A stretch of 7,419 nucleotides of DNA from the NCBI GenBank assembly GCA_030638625.1, contig DAOWEE010000013.1, positions 1 to 7,419 on the forward strand. Direction: 5' to 3'. Both the position numbers and the translations under genes were made by a program. This document shows, in pieces, positions 1 to 6,499 of this stretch; position 1 is the first letter of the stretch; each line of letters begins with the position of its first letter. Below the pieces are notes generated by a model. It was given only the letters and a program-made list of their open reading frames with translations. It searched no databases and had not been told where the DNA came from. Source of the stretch: Methanosarcinales archaeon. Its GTDB lineage: Archaea; Halobacteriota; Methanosarcinia; Methanosarcinales; Methanocomedenaceae.

Positions 1-876
1 GGAATTGCTCAATACGTTCTCATAACTTCTTACCCCGCCTTTACCCTGGGCAATCCCCCTCATAACCTTGTAATCATACTGGTATTTGGTGAATGCTCCA
101 CCCAGCAGGAAGAAGGTGATGAGTATAAAATACCAGTTCATGTTGGTAAACACAATAATCAACACGCCAAGTAATGTTGCTGCCAGCATGGCAGACACAT
201 CGGCTATGTTCTGGCGGTATGCCAGATAAGCCAAAAATAACGAAAAGATGAAAGCAGCCGACAGATGTGAAAAGTTCACGTAATACCCGAAACTGGCGAA
301 TAGCCACATGACCATGCCCGTGCCAAAAACCAATGTGAGATACTTATCTGCCCTGGAAGGGATGGATTCCAGCAGTGCACATGTCACACCGCCTATCAAT
401 GTGAGAAAGAACAGCTGGCTCAACGTAATGGGTATGTGCAGCCAGGCAGTGATCCAGTAAGCCACCACACAGGCCGACAGGGCACCAACCACAATAAGAG
501 CAATACTTGAGGTCGCTGAAATGAATTTACTGTCCAGCCTGGGCTTTTGTACCCCTCTCCTCCTTACATAAGCAGCAGCCCCGCCTCCGGCTGCGGTAAT
601 CCAAATGGAAGCACCCAAAATGTATATGGGAAATTCATAATCAGTGTACTCAAGCACTACACTCAGTGTACTCATCATGAATATTGCCAATGACAGCCCC
701 CATAATGAAGCTACTGGAGCGATTTTTCGGTGTGCCTTTAATGAAATAATGGTGAGAGTGATAGCAAAAAACAGTACTGCCAGATATTGTGTGGGTATGA
801 ACGGGAGCAATACGGCTATTAGCATCACGAACAAAAAAAAACCAGTGTGTGCATTGTTTACCATTTTCATAGACAT
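1..876 (-). CDS. DUF92 membrane protein with N-terminal dolichol/phytol-kinase-like region (3' end outside window)
   Basis: Reading the minus strand from ATG 876 gives 292 codons open to the window edge, so the C-terminus is missing. Two in-frame TAA codons lie directly before this ATG; further ATGs at 870 and 864 are alternatives. The protein is almost entirely hydrophobic, with about eight or more membrane segments. Residues ~195-292 match the DUF92/TIGR00297 family: a hydrophobic run ending LLGGAFTKYQYDYK (258-271), then GIAQGKGG and RSYENVLSN (283-291). This family includes plant VTE6, a phytyl-phosphate kinase. Residues ~55-190 resemble the CTP-dependent polyprenol kinase family (SEC59/VTE5): a glycine-rich loop and basic stretch at 97-107 and an LLESIPSRADKYLTL segment (168-182) resembling that family's E-x-x-P-x-x-x-DDNL motif. 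Both motifs look degenerate. It is divergent from a cis-prenyltransferase gene, which fits polyprenyl-phosphate metabolism. The DUF92 call is firm; the N-terminal relationship and substrate are inference. A run of nine T lies at codons 12-15. Confidence 0.8.
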   Translation of the reverse strand, partial: MSMKMVNNAHTGFFLFVMLIAVLLPFIPTQYLAVLFFAITLTIISLKAHRKIAPVASLWGLSLAIFMMSTLSVVLEYTDYEFPIYILGASIWITAAGGGAAAYVRRRGVQKPRLDSKFISATSSIALIVVGALSACVVAYWITAWLHIPITLSQLFFLTLIGGVTCALLESIPSRADKYLTLVFGTGMVMWLFASFGYYVNFSHLSAAFIFSLFLAYLAYRQNIADVSAMLAATLLGVLIIVFTNMNWYFILITFFLLGGAFTKYQYDYKVMRGIAQGKGGVRSYENVLSNS

Positions 877-898
877 TTATTATCTTGGGTTAACATGG

Positions 899-908
899 CA
901 TATAAAGG
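899..908. promoter_or_regulatory. Candidate shared A/T (TATA) box between divergent genes
   Basis: The 67-bp gap between the two divergent genes contains CATATAAAGG, which reads as a plausible archaeal TATA box on both strands (TATAAA on plus, TTTATATG on minus). Adding the usual ~26 bp spacing puts a plus-strand start near 930, a leader of about 14 nt. On the minus strand it puts the start at about 876-877, so that transcript would be leaderless. Neither gene has a clear Shine-Dalgarno sequence, which fits. An alternative AT-rich box lies at 910-921. This comes from spacing and composition only. Confidence 0.4.
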
Positions 909-943
909 CAAATAATTTATCCTAACGATGTAACCTATGTCCA

Positions 944-1612
944 ATGGGTTTATTCTCCAGATTATACCAGATAAGACTTGAGCGAGGCATACTTAAGGAC
1001 GATAAGGCCTCACCCCCTTCCAGTATTGTACTGGTCCTCACAGAAAGTGACCTACTGGATGCGGACTTTTCCCGACGGCTCATTGAATTCATCAAATGGT
1101 GCCAGGAATATAATATCAATGTCCTTACCATATACATCAGCCTCATTGATATGGACCTTGATATCTCTGGCAGGATATACAATGAACTGCAAATGAAAAT
1201 AACAGACAGCCTGAAAGATGTAGATGCTACAATTAACCTCTTCACAATTGACGGCAGGGAACATTACCTCAAAACTGCTGACAGCAGGGGCATGCTCATC
1301 AACTTATCCCTTGGATATGGAGGCAAGAAAGAGCTGACAGAAACATTCAAGGACATCATGTCAAAGATAGATTCAGGTGAATTAACACCTGGGGAAATAG
1401 ATGAATCCGTGATTGAAAACAATCTCCTCATCAAGCACGAACCAGACCTGGTGATACGCTCAGGCGGAAAACGCCTTGCCGATTTCCTGATATGGCAATC
1501 AGTCTACTCTGAAATGTATTTTACTGATATGAGCTGGATGAATTTCAGGAAAATTGACCTGTTGCGGGCAATCCGGGATTTCCAGAAACGCCAGCGCAGG
1601 TTCGGTAAATAA
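944..1612 (+). CDS. Cis-prenyltransferase (UppS) family protein, probably a non-catalytic subunit
   Basis: The 222-aa product belongs to the undecaprenyl/dehydrodolichyl diphosphate synthase family, whose members extend allylic diphosphates with isopentenyl diphosphate in cis to make glycosyl-carrier lipids. The C-terminal half is clear: INLSLGYGGKKEL (119-131), EPDLVIRSGG (166-175), FLIWQ (181-185), SEMYFTD (189-195) and a terminal RRFGK (218-222). The N-terminal half is degenerate. The family's DGNRRWA catalytic loop (Asp26 in E. coli UppS) is replaced by IVLVLTESDLLD (28-39), no GHxxG motif follows, and the usual FSTENW-type motif reads YISLIDMD. The RSGG loop is also one residue shorter than usual before its second Arg. 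This pattern, catalytic loop lost but C-terminal RxG kept, is that of NgBR/Nus1 subunits of heteromeric enzymes; as I recall, a heteromeric cis-prenyltransferase is known in Methanosarcina mazei. The ATG at 944 is the first good start; no Shine-Dalgarno is evident. A catalytic partner is not in this window. Confidence 0.85.
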   Translation: MGLFSRLYQIRLERGILKDDKASPPSSIVLVLTESDLLDADFSRRLIEFIKWCQEYNINVLTIYISLIDMDLDISGRIYNELQMKITDSLKDVDATINLFTIDGREHYLKTADSRGMLINLSLGYGGKKELTETFKDIMSKIDSGELTPGEIDESVIENNLLIKHEPDLVIRSGGKRLADFLIWQSVYSEMYFTDMSWMNFRKIDLLRAIRDFQKRQRRFGK

Positions 1613-1688
1613 CCATTGCCTGTAAGCTAAACTATTGCTCTTAAGCTAATCTATTGCCTGTAAATTAATCTATTGCCCATAAGCTAAA
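1613..1688. repeat. 19-bp tandem repeat, four units plus a degenerate fifth
   Basis: Directly after the prenyltransferase stop codon are four head-to-tail 19-bp units at 1613-1631, 1632-1650, 1651-1669 and 1670-1688, close to CTATTGCCTGTAAGCTAAA. They differ mainly at positions 2, 8-11, 14-15 and 19. A weak fifth copy (1689-1707, starting CCATT) runs into the end of the convergent minus-strand gene. The period is not a multiple of three and the array lies between two convergent stop codons, so it is non-coding. Function unknown: possibly a transcript 3' end element or protein-binding array, or simply slippage-generated repeats. Confidence 0.85.
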
Positions 1689-1695
1689 CCATTCT

Positions 1696-2793
1696 TTATA
1701 AACTGAAATGGGCATCCTCACCATAACTGAGGGTAGGGTTTTTGCCCTGCATCAGGTCAACTCCATCCACTTCCACATCAACATTCTCAATATCCAATAC
1801 CAGCTGGTAATAATTGAATTTCACCTTTGCCACATCATACTGGTACAAGTGCCTGCCCAGTATCTTTGCAGTAAGACTCACAGTTTCACCTTCCTTACCC
1901 TTGCCAGTCACATGGATCGTGTCCACATGGGGGCCGAATTTCATTTTGGTTGATGTGCCGTTCGCTGTGTAATGGAAAGTCATGTCATAGAAATGATACC
2001 GCTTTTTAGTCACCATATCATCGAAAATGAACTCCAGCGGTGTGCCGTAGTTTAGAATCTTTGACGGGAAATAACGGTACCACATCCGTGAGCGGTCATT
2101 GAAATTGACCATCACTATTTTCCACGGGATTGTTGAACCAAAACCCAATGCCCTCTCCAGCCAGAAACTTCCATAGAAATCCCGGTCAAACAACTCACCT
2201 TTGCAGGTGCCGAACAGGTCACTCATCTTGCTGGCAATGAAATACTGGAATCCCCGGCTGTTGCGGGCATAAGCATCAAAATCATCGCTGTATGATATCA
2301 GTGAAGGATATTTGACCAGCGGGTTCTGGAAATATTCTCCATTGAATTCTGAGGATGTGGAACTAAATTTGGTAACTTCACCATTTTCATCCTGTACCGT
2401 CATATCGTAATAAGGGAATGACTTGGATATGGAAATAGTATATCCCGAATCGGTCTTGCACGTAAACTGCCCGGGTTTCACTGTACAGGTACAGTTGTCG
2501 TGCACCAGGTCAGATACTTCCCCGTCCCTGTACTGCCATATCCCGCAATAACAGGAAAATGTTTCGGCATCGATATGCTTGTTAGTAAAACGCTTGTCGT
2601 TCAGATTATAGTCAATCGCTCCCTGGCTGATAAGTACCTGAAGCATGCGGGGATTCTCAGGGTCATAATCTGACATAAGCCAGAACCAGTAGCCACCGTT
2701 TAATCGTTTTAACTTGTCGACAGAATATATTGCCTCGTCCATGGTACCCCATTGGGGTGCTACCATCCAGTCTTTCACCTTTGCAGGAAGCAT
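1696..2793 (-). CDS. Uncharacterised protein, possibly AttH/CrtC-like (calycin-type beta barrel)
   Basis: A 365-aa protein I cannot assign firmly. It has no signal peptide or membrane segment, so it is probably cytoplasmic, and it is rich in aromatic residues and predicted beta strands. Residues 181-242 (GFQYFIASKM, a glycine turn, YGSFWLERALGFG, then PWKIVMVNFNDRSRMWYRY) recall the AttH / carotenoid 1,2-hydratase (CrtC) / tocopherol-cyclase lipocalin-like group, where a YY-x-S strand, a G-x-W-x-[DE]-[HR] strand and a W-x-W strand follow in that order. If so, the substrate might be an isoprenoid or other lipid, which would suit the prenyltransferase and kinase-like genes nearby; this is speculative. 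Cysteines at 81, 83, 101, 103 and 112 form a CxC-x17-CxC-x8-C cluster that could bind metal or form disulfides. The start ATG at 2793 sits about 26 bp from a TATA-like box, suggesting a leaderless transcript. The 3' end abuts the 19-bp tandem repeat. Confidence 0.8.
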   Translation of the reverse strand: MLPAKVKDWMVAPQWGTMDEAIYSVDKLKRLNGGYWFWLMSDYDPENPRMLQVLISQGAIDYNLNDKRFTNKHIDAETFSCYCGIWQYRDGEVSDLVHDNCTCTVKPGQFTCKTDSGYTISISKSFPYYDMTVQDENGEVTKFSSTSSEFNGEYFQNPLVKYPSLISYSDDFDAYARNSRGFQYFIASKMSDLFGTCKGELFDRDFYGSFWLERALGFGSTIPWKIVMVNFNDRSRMWYRYFPSKILNYGTPLEFIFDDMVTKKRYHFYDMTFHYTANGTSTKMKFGPHVDTIHVTGKGKEGETVSLTAKILGRHLYQYDVAKVKFNYYQLVLDIENVDVEVDGVDLMQGKNPTLSYGEDAHFSL

Positions 2794-2815
2794 GCTCTCT
2801 AAACAGTGATTTATG

Positions 2816-2824
2816 GTTTATAAG
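2816..2824 (-). promoter_or_regulatory. Candidate TATA box for the 365-aa protein gene
   Basis: The minus strand reads CTTATAAAC here. Its centre (~2820) is about 26 bp from the ATG at 2793, the classical archaeal TATA-to-start distance, so transcription would begin at or next to the start codon. No Shine-Dalgarno of note precedes the ATG. Confidence 0.45.
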
Positions 2825-2856
2825 CTTTTTTTCACAGATTTACCGTTAATAGACAG

Positions 2857-2868
2857 CTTTTTATATGT
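2857..2868 (+). promoter_or_regulatory. Candidate TATA box for the NrpR-like gene
   Basis: The plus strand has CTTTTTATATGT, a good archaeal A/T box, about 60 bp before the NrpR-like ATG. A start near 2889 would leave a leader of about 34 nt, which contains the ribosome-binding site at 2914-2918. Confidence 0.4.
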
Positions 2869-2913
2869 AACATCCAATATTTTAGAATCTTTACAATCAG
2901 TGAGGATTTTACC

Positions 2914-2918
2914 GGTGG
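2914..2918 (+). promoter_or_regulatory. Shine-Dalgarno site of the NrpR-like gene
   Basis: GGTGG ends four bases before the ATG at 2923 and complements part of the CACCUCC end of archaeal 16S rRNA. It supports the chosen start; no other ATG is nearby in frame upstream. Confidence 0.5.
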
Positions 2919-2922
2919 AACA

Positions 2923-3699
2923 ATGACACAAAAAAAAGGTACAAATATTTCAGGCAAGCAAATCATTTTCACAGTTTCAAACATTGAAGATTTGATATAT
3001 GGTATGACCTTTGACCCGTCCACGCGCACTGGCAAGTTAGTAGCTAACATCTCACTGATGAACAGTGAACACATCGATGATGTGCTTCCCATATTCCGTG
3101 ACGTTATGTTAAGCGGCCTGACCGTCAGCCCGCTGGTGAAATTGCTGTCTCCGGGAGATAAGTTGGGAGATTTGACCGTTCCCAATGACATGCACGGCAT
3201 CGCCACGGTCTGTAGTATCACTGTGGATGGAGTGCTCTTAAAACATGGTGTCCCGGTTAAACCACGGTTCGGGGGCCTGGTCGAGATCCGGGACGGTCAA
3301 CCGCTACGTTTCACTGACCTCGTCATGTACGACAGCACCACCCTTGACCCCCTTGAGATACTCATGTCCCAGTCCCTCACCTCTGTAAGCGAGATGCTGA
3401 CCAGCGGTTCAGGCAAGATACTCGCCAATTTGCGGGAGATTACCATGAACGCCAGGGAAAAGGTAGAAGAAGTGCTGGATGAACTGGTATCTGCAGGCTT
3501 TAGCGGCATCCTGGAAGTTGGTGAGCCCAACTCAGACATACTGGGTGTGAGTGTGGATCGTGACCATTTCGGGGTAGCGGTCATCGGTGGAGCCAATGCT
3601 TCGGCTGTGGCACAGGAACAGGGGTTCAAAATGGAAAACCATGCAATGTCCACTCTCATGGATGTGGCAGAAATGGTGCCCATCGACGAGCTGGTGTAG
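2923..3699 (+). CDS. Single-domain NrpR (DUF128) protein without HTH, NrpRII-like
   Basis: The 258-aa product is essentially one NrpR/DUF128 domain. Hallmarks are GIATVCSITVDGVLL (92-106), VPVKPRFGGLVEI (110-122), LRFTDLVMYDSTTLDPLE (128-145) and a C-terminal stretch ending LGVSVDRDHFGVAVIGGANA (207-226). NrpR is the euryarchaeal repressor of nitrogen-assimilation genes and is relieved by 2-oxoglutarate. The Methanococcus protein has a winged helix-turn-helix plus two such domains. In Methanosarcina the function is split into NrpRI (HTH plus one domain) and NrpRII (domain only). Here only about 15 residues precede the domain and there is no HTH, so it matches NrpRII, which would need a DNA-binding partner encoded elsewhere. 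It has its own promoter, is divergent from the 365-aa protein gene, and ends 12 bp from the convergent recJ-like stop. Codons 3-5 form an A8 run. Family call is firm; subtype is inferred from architecture. Confidence 0.9.
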   Translation: MTQKKGTNISGKQIIFTVSNIEDLIYGMTFDPSTRTGKLVANISLMNSEHIDDVLPIFRDVMLSGLTVSPLVKLLSPGDKLGDLTVPNDMHGIATVCSITVDGVLLKHGVPVKPRFGGLVEIRDGQPLRFTDLVMYDSTTLDPLEILMSQSLTSVSEMLTSGSGKILANLREITMNAREKVEEVLDELVSAGFSGILEVGEPNSDILGVSVDRDHFGVAVIGGANASAVAQEQGFKMENHAMSTLMDVAEMVPIDELV

Positions 3700-3711
3700 C
3701 CAGAACACTTT

Positions 3712-5085
3712 TCAGGAACTTCGTAACTGGCTGCCGATTATCTGGTCAAGTTTGCTTATAAATTCAGATTTTGCCGCCTGCGGGATAGTGGCACCGGCAG
3801 CGATATCATGTCCTCCCCCCACGCCTCCTACGGCCTGTGCAGCAGTATTCATAGATACACCAAGATTCAGACCCTTGCGTACCAGGTCATAGTTACCTCT
3901 CCCTGATACTTTTACACCATCCTCAGTATCTGCGAAGGCTATTATGGGCAAGTTCCTGTTGCCCACTGCACTGGCACTCATACCTGCCACGATACCCACA
4001 ATAGTATCCTTAATTTTCGAGCCTGCATCAAAATACTGGAGATTGTCAAGGGTGACCACTCCCTGGGATTTTACCAGGTTGATGCCCTCAACAAGATTGC
4101 GCCTGTGTTCTGCCAATAAATGTATGGCATTTTCATATTCCTTATCCCTGTCACCCATGCATACAGCAAGCCCGGTTTTTGCCCTATCATACCTGGCTGT
4201 CGCATTGAGCAGGGTAGAATATTCAGATGCGTCCCTGGTCTCGGTACCCTCCCGCTCCTTAAGCAGGGTATATACCTCACCCACAAGCCGCTCAATCTTG
4301 AAAGGAGGAATGCCGGCAGATATGCAATATTGTATCAGTCCTGAAACTACGTTCTTTTTTTCCTCATCTGTAAGGTCCACCCACCTGAGCCATCCTTCAC
4401 CATGGAAACGCAAGTCAGCCTTCTTTAAAAAACTAATGCTTGCATCCTCATTTCCAGAAAGCCCGGGTATGTAGGGGTCAGACGAATACTGCAGCATCTT
4501 ATAAACCGGCCTGGTCTGTTTCCCGAACATGGTCAGGTCACGCTGGCAGTGCAGCACACCGCTCTGGCGGCCCAAACTCACTATCTGCCGGTTGATGCCT
4601 GTGAGCTTACCCTGCTTGACATGCTGCAGGTCGCCCACCGCACCCACTACTGCAAGACCAGCCAGGTCATTATTATCCCCCATAGCTCGGGCCAACAAAA
4701 AGGTAGTACCAGCCCCGCTTATTTCATATGCGCCATTAACATTGAACACATGGGGATTCAAATGAGTGGGACAATCCCCGGCCGGGATGTGATGGTCTGA
4801 TATCACCGCATTGATATCCAGTTCCTTTATTTTTTCAAGCATCCCGCTACCCAGGTCTGTAAAAACCGTCATGTCAGGATTGCTATTGGCAATACCCTCA
4901 AGAATGGATACATCAAGCTGGCGGACAAACTCTACGGAATAATCCCTGCCTGCCCTTTCCAGGGCAGTACAGATTATAGCGGCAGAAGTAAGGCCATCTG
5001 CATCAATATGGGATACCACATGGATATCCCCTGCCTTTAATATGGCATCTGCACAGTGCCCTGCCCTTTTGTCCAGACGATGCAT
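3712..5085 (-). CDS. Archaeal RecJ-like DHH/DHHA1 phosphoesterase (single-strand nuclease)
   Basis: The 457-aa protein carries the full DHH signature: HIDADG (26-31), the TDLGSG loop (76-81), DHH (97-99) and VVGAVGD (146-152), which supply the metal-binding Asp and His residues. The DHHA1 substrate-binding domain ends in GGVGGGH (420-426). Length and motifs fit archaeal RecJ-like proteins, including GAN, the GINS-associated 5'-3' exonuclease of the replicative helicase complex; others in the family degrade RNA. Which of these applies cannot be told from sequence alone. The N-terminus (MHRLDKRAGHCADAIL) is typical, with a helix just before motif I. The gene starts 7 bp after the dnaG stop on the same strand, so the two are almost certainly co-transcribed. 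No strong Shine-Dalgarno is seen, so translational coupling to dnaG is plausible. The middle region (residues ~185-300) is the usual variable insert. No key residue is missing. Confidence 0.92.
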   Translation of the reverse strand: MHRLDKRAGHCADAILKAGDIHVVSHIDADGLTSAAIICTALERAGRDYSVEFVRQLDVSILEGIANSNPDMTVFTDLGSGMLEKIKELDINAVISDHHIPAGDCPTHLNPHVFNVNGAYEISGAGTTFLLARAMGDNNDLAGLAVVGAVGDLQHVKQGKLTGINRQIVSLGRQSGVLHCQRDLTMFGKQTRPVYKMLQYSSDPYIPGLSGNEDASISFLKKADLRFHGEGWLRWVDLTDEEKKNVVSGLIQYCISAGIPPFKIERLVGEVYTLLKEREGTETRDASEYSTLLNATARYDRAKTGLAVCMGDRDKEYENAIHLLAEHRRNLVEGINLVKSQGVVTLDNLQYFDAGSKIKDTIVGIVAGMSASAVGNRNLPIIAFADTEDGVKVSGRGNYDLVRKGLNLGVSMNTAAQAVGGVGGGHDIAAGATIPQAAKSEFISKLDQIIGSQLRSS

Positions 5086-5092
5086 AATTTGC

Positions 5093-6373
5093 TTATAACT
5101 GGCCTGTGGAAGCTATACGCAGGTTTGCCGGTGACTTAGTTACATTTCCTATTTTGGCACCGATAATATTCTTGATGGCCTTTTCTGATGCAATGTCCAC
5201 CAGTCTCTGGGTTATGACCCCATCGAACACCACGCTTTTAACTTTGCTGTCCACATCTTTTATTGAATTGGCAAGGTCCTTCACAGTCACTTCTTTTATG
5301 ACTTTTTTATTATTGTCCAGTAACCTTCCACTTAAGGTACCGCTCAGTTCGTCCATATGTTCCTTGAACTCAGTGGCAACGGTCTTGATTGAGTCATCCC
5401 TTCTACTGCTCCTGCGCGGCCTCTCGGTTGCACGGGGCTTCACAGTAGGGGCCTTTACTACCCTGGGTCGAATTTCCCTTCGCTCCTGGGTACGGTCCTG
5501 CCTGCGCGCTGGCTGCTGTGAGGAATTTCTTCGCCTGTTTCCGCCCACCTGGTACCTATCCAATGCCTGCTCAACTGGTATCTTCTGGCGCAGGGACCTG
5601 ACAATTTCTTTTTGCACCAGTTCCTCCACACCTTTACCGTCTGGAGCCCGGGCTATGAAATCAATGTCTGTCACCTGGAGCAATTCCTTAATAATTAACT
5701 CGCCGCCACGGTCACCGTCAGTGAATGCCGTAACCTTCTTCTTCTTGCACAGTTCTGCTACTGCAGGAGGAACATTAGTACCGCCCACTGCGATGGTATT
5801 CTTAATACCATATCGCAACAGGTTGAGCACATCTGCCCGTCCTTCCACAACAATAATAGCATCCGAATCCATTACGTTGGGCCCACAAGGAATATTGTCC
5901 TTTCCGTAATGGGTCATTTCCTCCACCCTTATGGACTGTTTAACTTCATCGGTTATTTCCTGGCTTTCAGGTACGTTCTCGTCGAACATATCTGTGAGGA
6001 TGTGCTTGGCCCTATCAACGATATGCTGCCGTTTGGAAGCACGGATATCCTCGACCTTGGTGATTTCAATACCTGCCAGGCATGGCCCTATCCTGTCAAT
6101 GGTTTCAAGGGAAGCTGCCAATACGGCAGTCTCGGCTTTATCCAGACTTGACGGGATATCGATCATACCGTTGGACTTACCTGCAGTGGACTTGATATTG
6201 ACCTCTATCCTGCCGATACGTCCGGTCTTCTGGAGGTCACGCAGGTCCAGGTCGTTGCCCAGTAACCCTTCGGTCTGACCGAATATTGCACCCACCACAT
6301 CTGGCCTTTCCACGACGCCCTCGGCTCTTATTTTTGCATGAACTATATATTTGGTAGTATCTGTATTTTGCAT
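5093..6373 (-). CDS. dnaG: Archaeal DnaG-type primase (Toprim)
   Basis: The 426-aa protein opens with the typical archaeal DnaG N-terminus (TTKYIVHAKIRAEGVVERPD, then GAIFGQTEGLLG). A Toprim domain covers ~168-256: IIVVEGRADVLNLL with Glu177, AVGGTNVP (195-202), TAFTDGDRGG with Asp219 and Asp221, and ARAPDGKGVEEL. An Arg/Pro-rich, probably disordered linker (~278-326) joins it to a C-terminal domain. Archaeal DnaG synthesises RNA primers in vitro and is also a subunit of the archaeal exosome, where it aids binding of A-rich RNA. I chose ATG 6373 because the family similarity begins there and a GAGGT ribosome-binding site lies 8 nt upstream. The frame stays open to 6535, but those 54 residues match nothing in the family and cover the promoter region. 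ATG 6388 is a second possibility, but it overlaps that site. The recJ-like gene follows 7 bp downstream as an operon. Confidence 0.96.
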   Translation of the reverse strand: MQNTDTTKYIVHAKIRAEGVVERPDVVGAIFGQTEGLLGNDLDLRDLQKTGRIGRIEVNIKSTAGKSNGMIDIPSSLDKAETAVLAASLETIDRIGPCLAGIEITKVEDIRASKRQHIVDRAKHILTDMFDENVPESQEITDEVKQSIRVEEMTHYGKDNIPCGPNVMDSDAIIVVEGRADVLNLLRYGIKNTIAVGGTNVPPAVAELCKKKKVTAFTDGDRGGELIIKELLQVTDIDFIARAPDGKGVEELVQKEIVRSLRQKIPVEQALDRYQVGGNRRRNSSQQPARRQDRTQERREIRPRVVKAPTVKPRATERPRRSSRRDDSIKTVATEFKEHMDELSGTLSGRLLDNNKKVIKEVTVKDLANSIKDVDSKVKSVVFDGVITQRLVDIASEKAIKNIIGAKIGNVTKSPANLRIASTGQL

Positions 6374-6381
6374 ATGAGTAT

Positions 6382-6386
6382 ACCTC
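6382..6386 (-). promoter_or_regulatory. Shine-Dalgarno site that sets the dnaG start
   Basis: The minus strand reads GAGGT followed by 8 nt and then ATG at 6373. This is the clearest ribosome-binding site in the window. It decides against the longer reading of the dnaG frame, in which it would be coding. Confidence 0.7.
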
Positions 6387-6457
6387 ATGTATTTTAGAAT
6401 AGTTAAAAAAATCAGCTTACAGCCGGATTGGATTGAACCGGTTAGTAATAGTTTACA

Positions 6458-6466
6458 CTTATATTG
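6458..6466 (-). promoter_or_regulatory. Candidate TATA box for the dnaG-recJ operon
   Basis: The minus strand has CAATATAAGT here, an archaeal A/T box. A start about 26 bp on, near 6436, would leave a leader of about 63 nt carrying the GAGGT site. A perfect inverted repeat (6478-6499) lies just upstream. Spacing and composition are the only support. Confidence 0.35.
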
Positions 6467-6477
6467 TTTTCCGAATA

Positions 6478-6499
6478 ATACCAGTACTCTGACTGGTAT
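6478..6499. repeat. Perfect 8-bp inverted repeat upstream of dnaG
   Basis: ATACCAGT (6478-6485) and ACTGGTAT (6492-6499) are perfect inverted copies separated by 6 bp. The element lies about 12 bp upstream of the candidate dnaG TATA box, where archaeal activators commonly bind. It could be an operator for a dimeric regulator, or a hairpin in a longer transcript. Confidence 0.6.

Noticed and set aside
644..925. Plus-strand 93-codon frame opposite the DUF92 gene
   Set aside because: The minus strand encodes a continuous membrane protein with a clear DUF92 signature here, and the plus frame would cover the divergent promoter.
1613..1688. CRISPR array
   Set aside because: The 19-bp units are directly adjacent with no spacers, and no cas gene is present.
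3944..4474. Plus-strand open frame opposite the recJ-like gene
   Set aside because: No recognisable motif; the minus strand encodes an intact DHH/DHHA1 protein across the whole interval.
5106..5909. Long plus-strand open frame opposite dnaG
   Set aside because: Its serine/leucine-rich translation is a shadow of the DnaG codons; the minus strand has unmistakable Toprim motifs.
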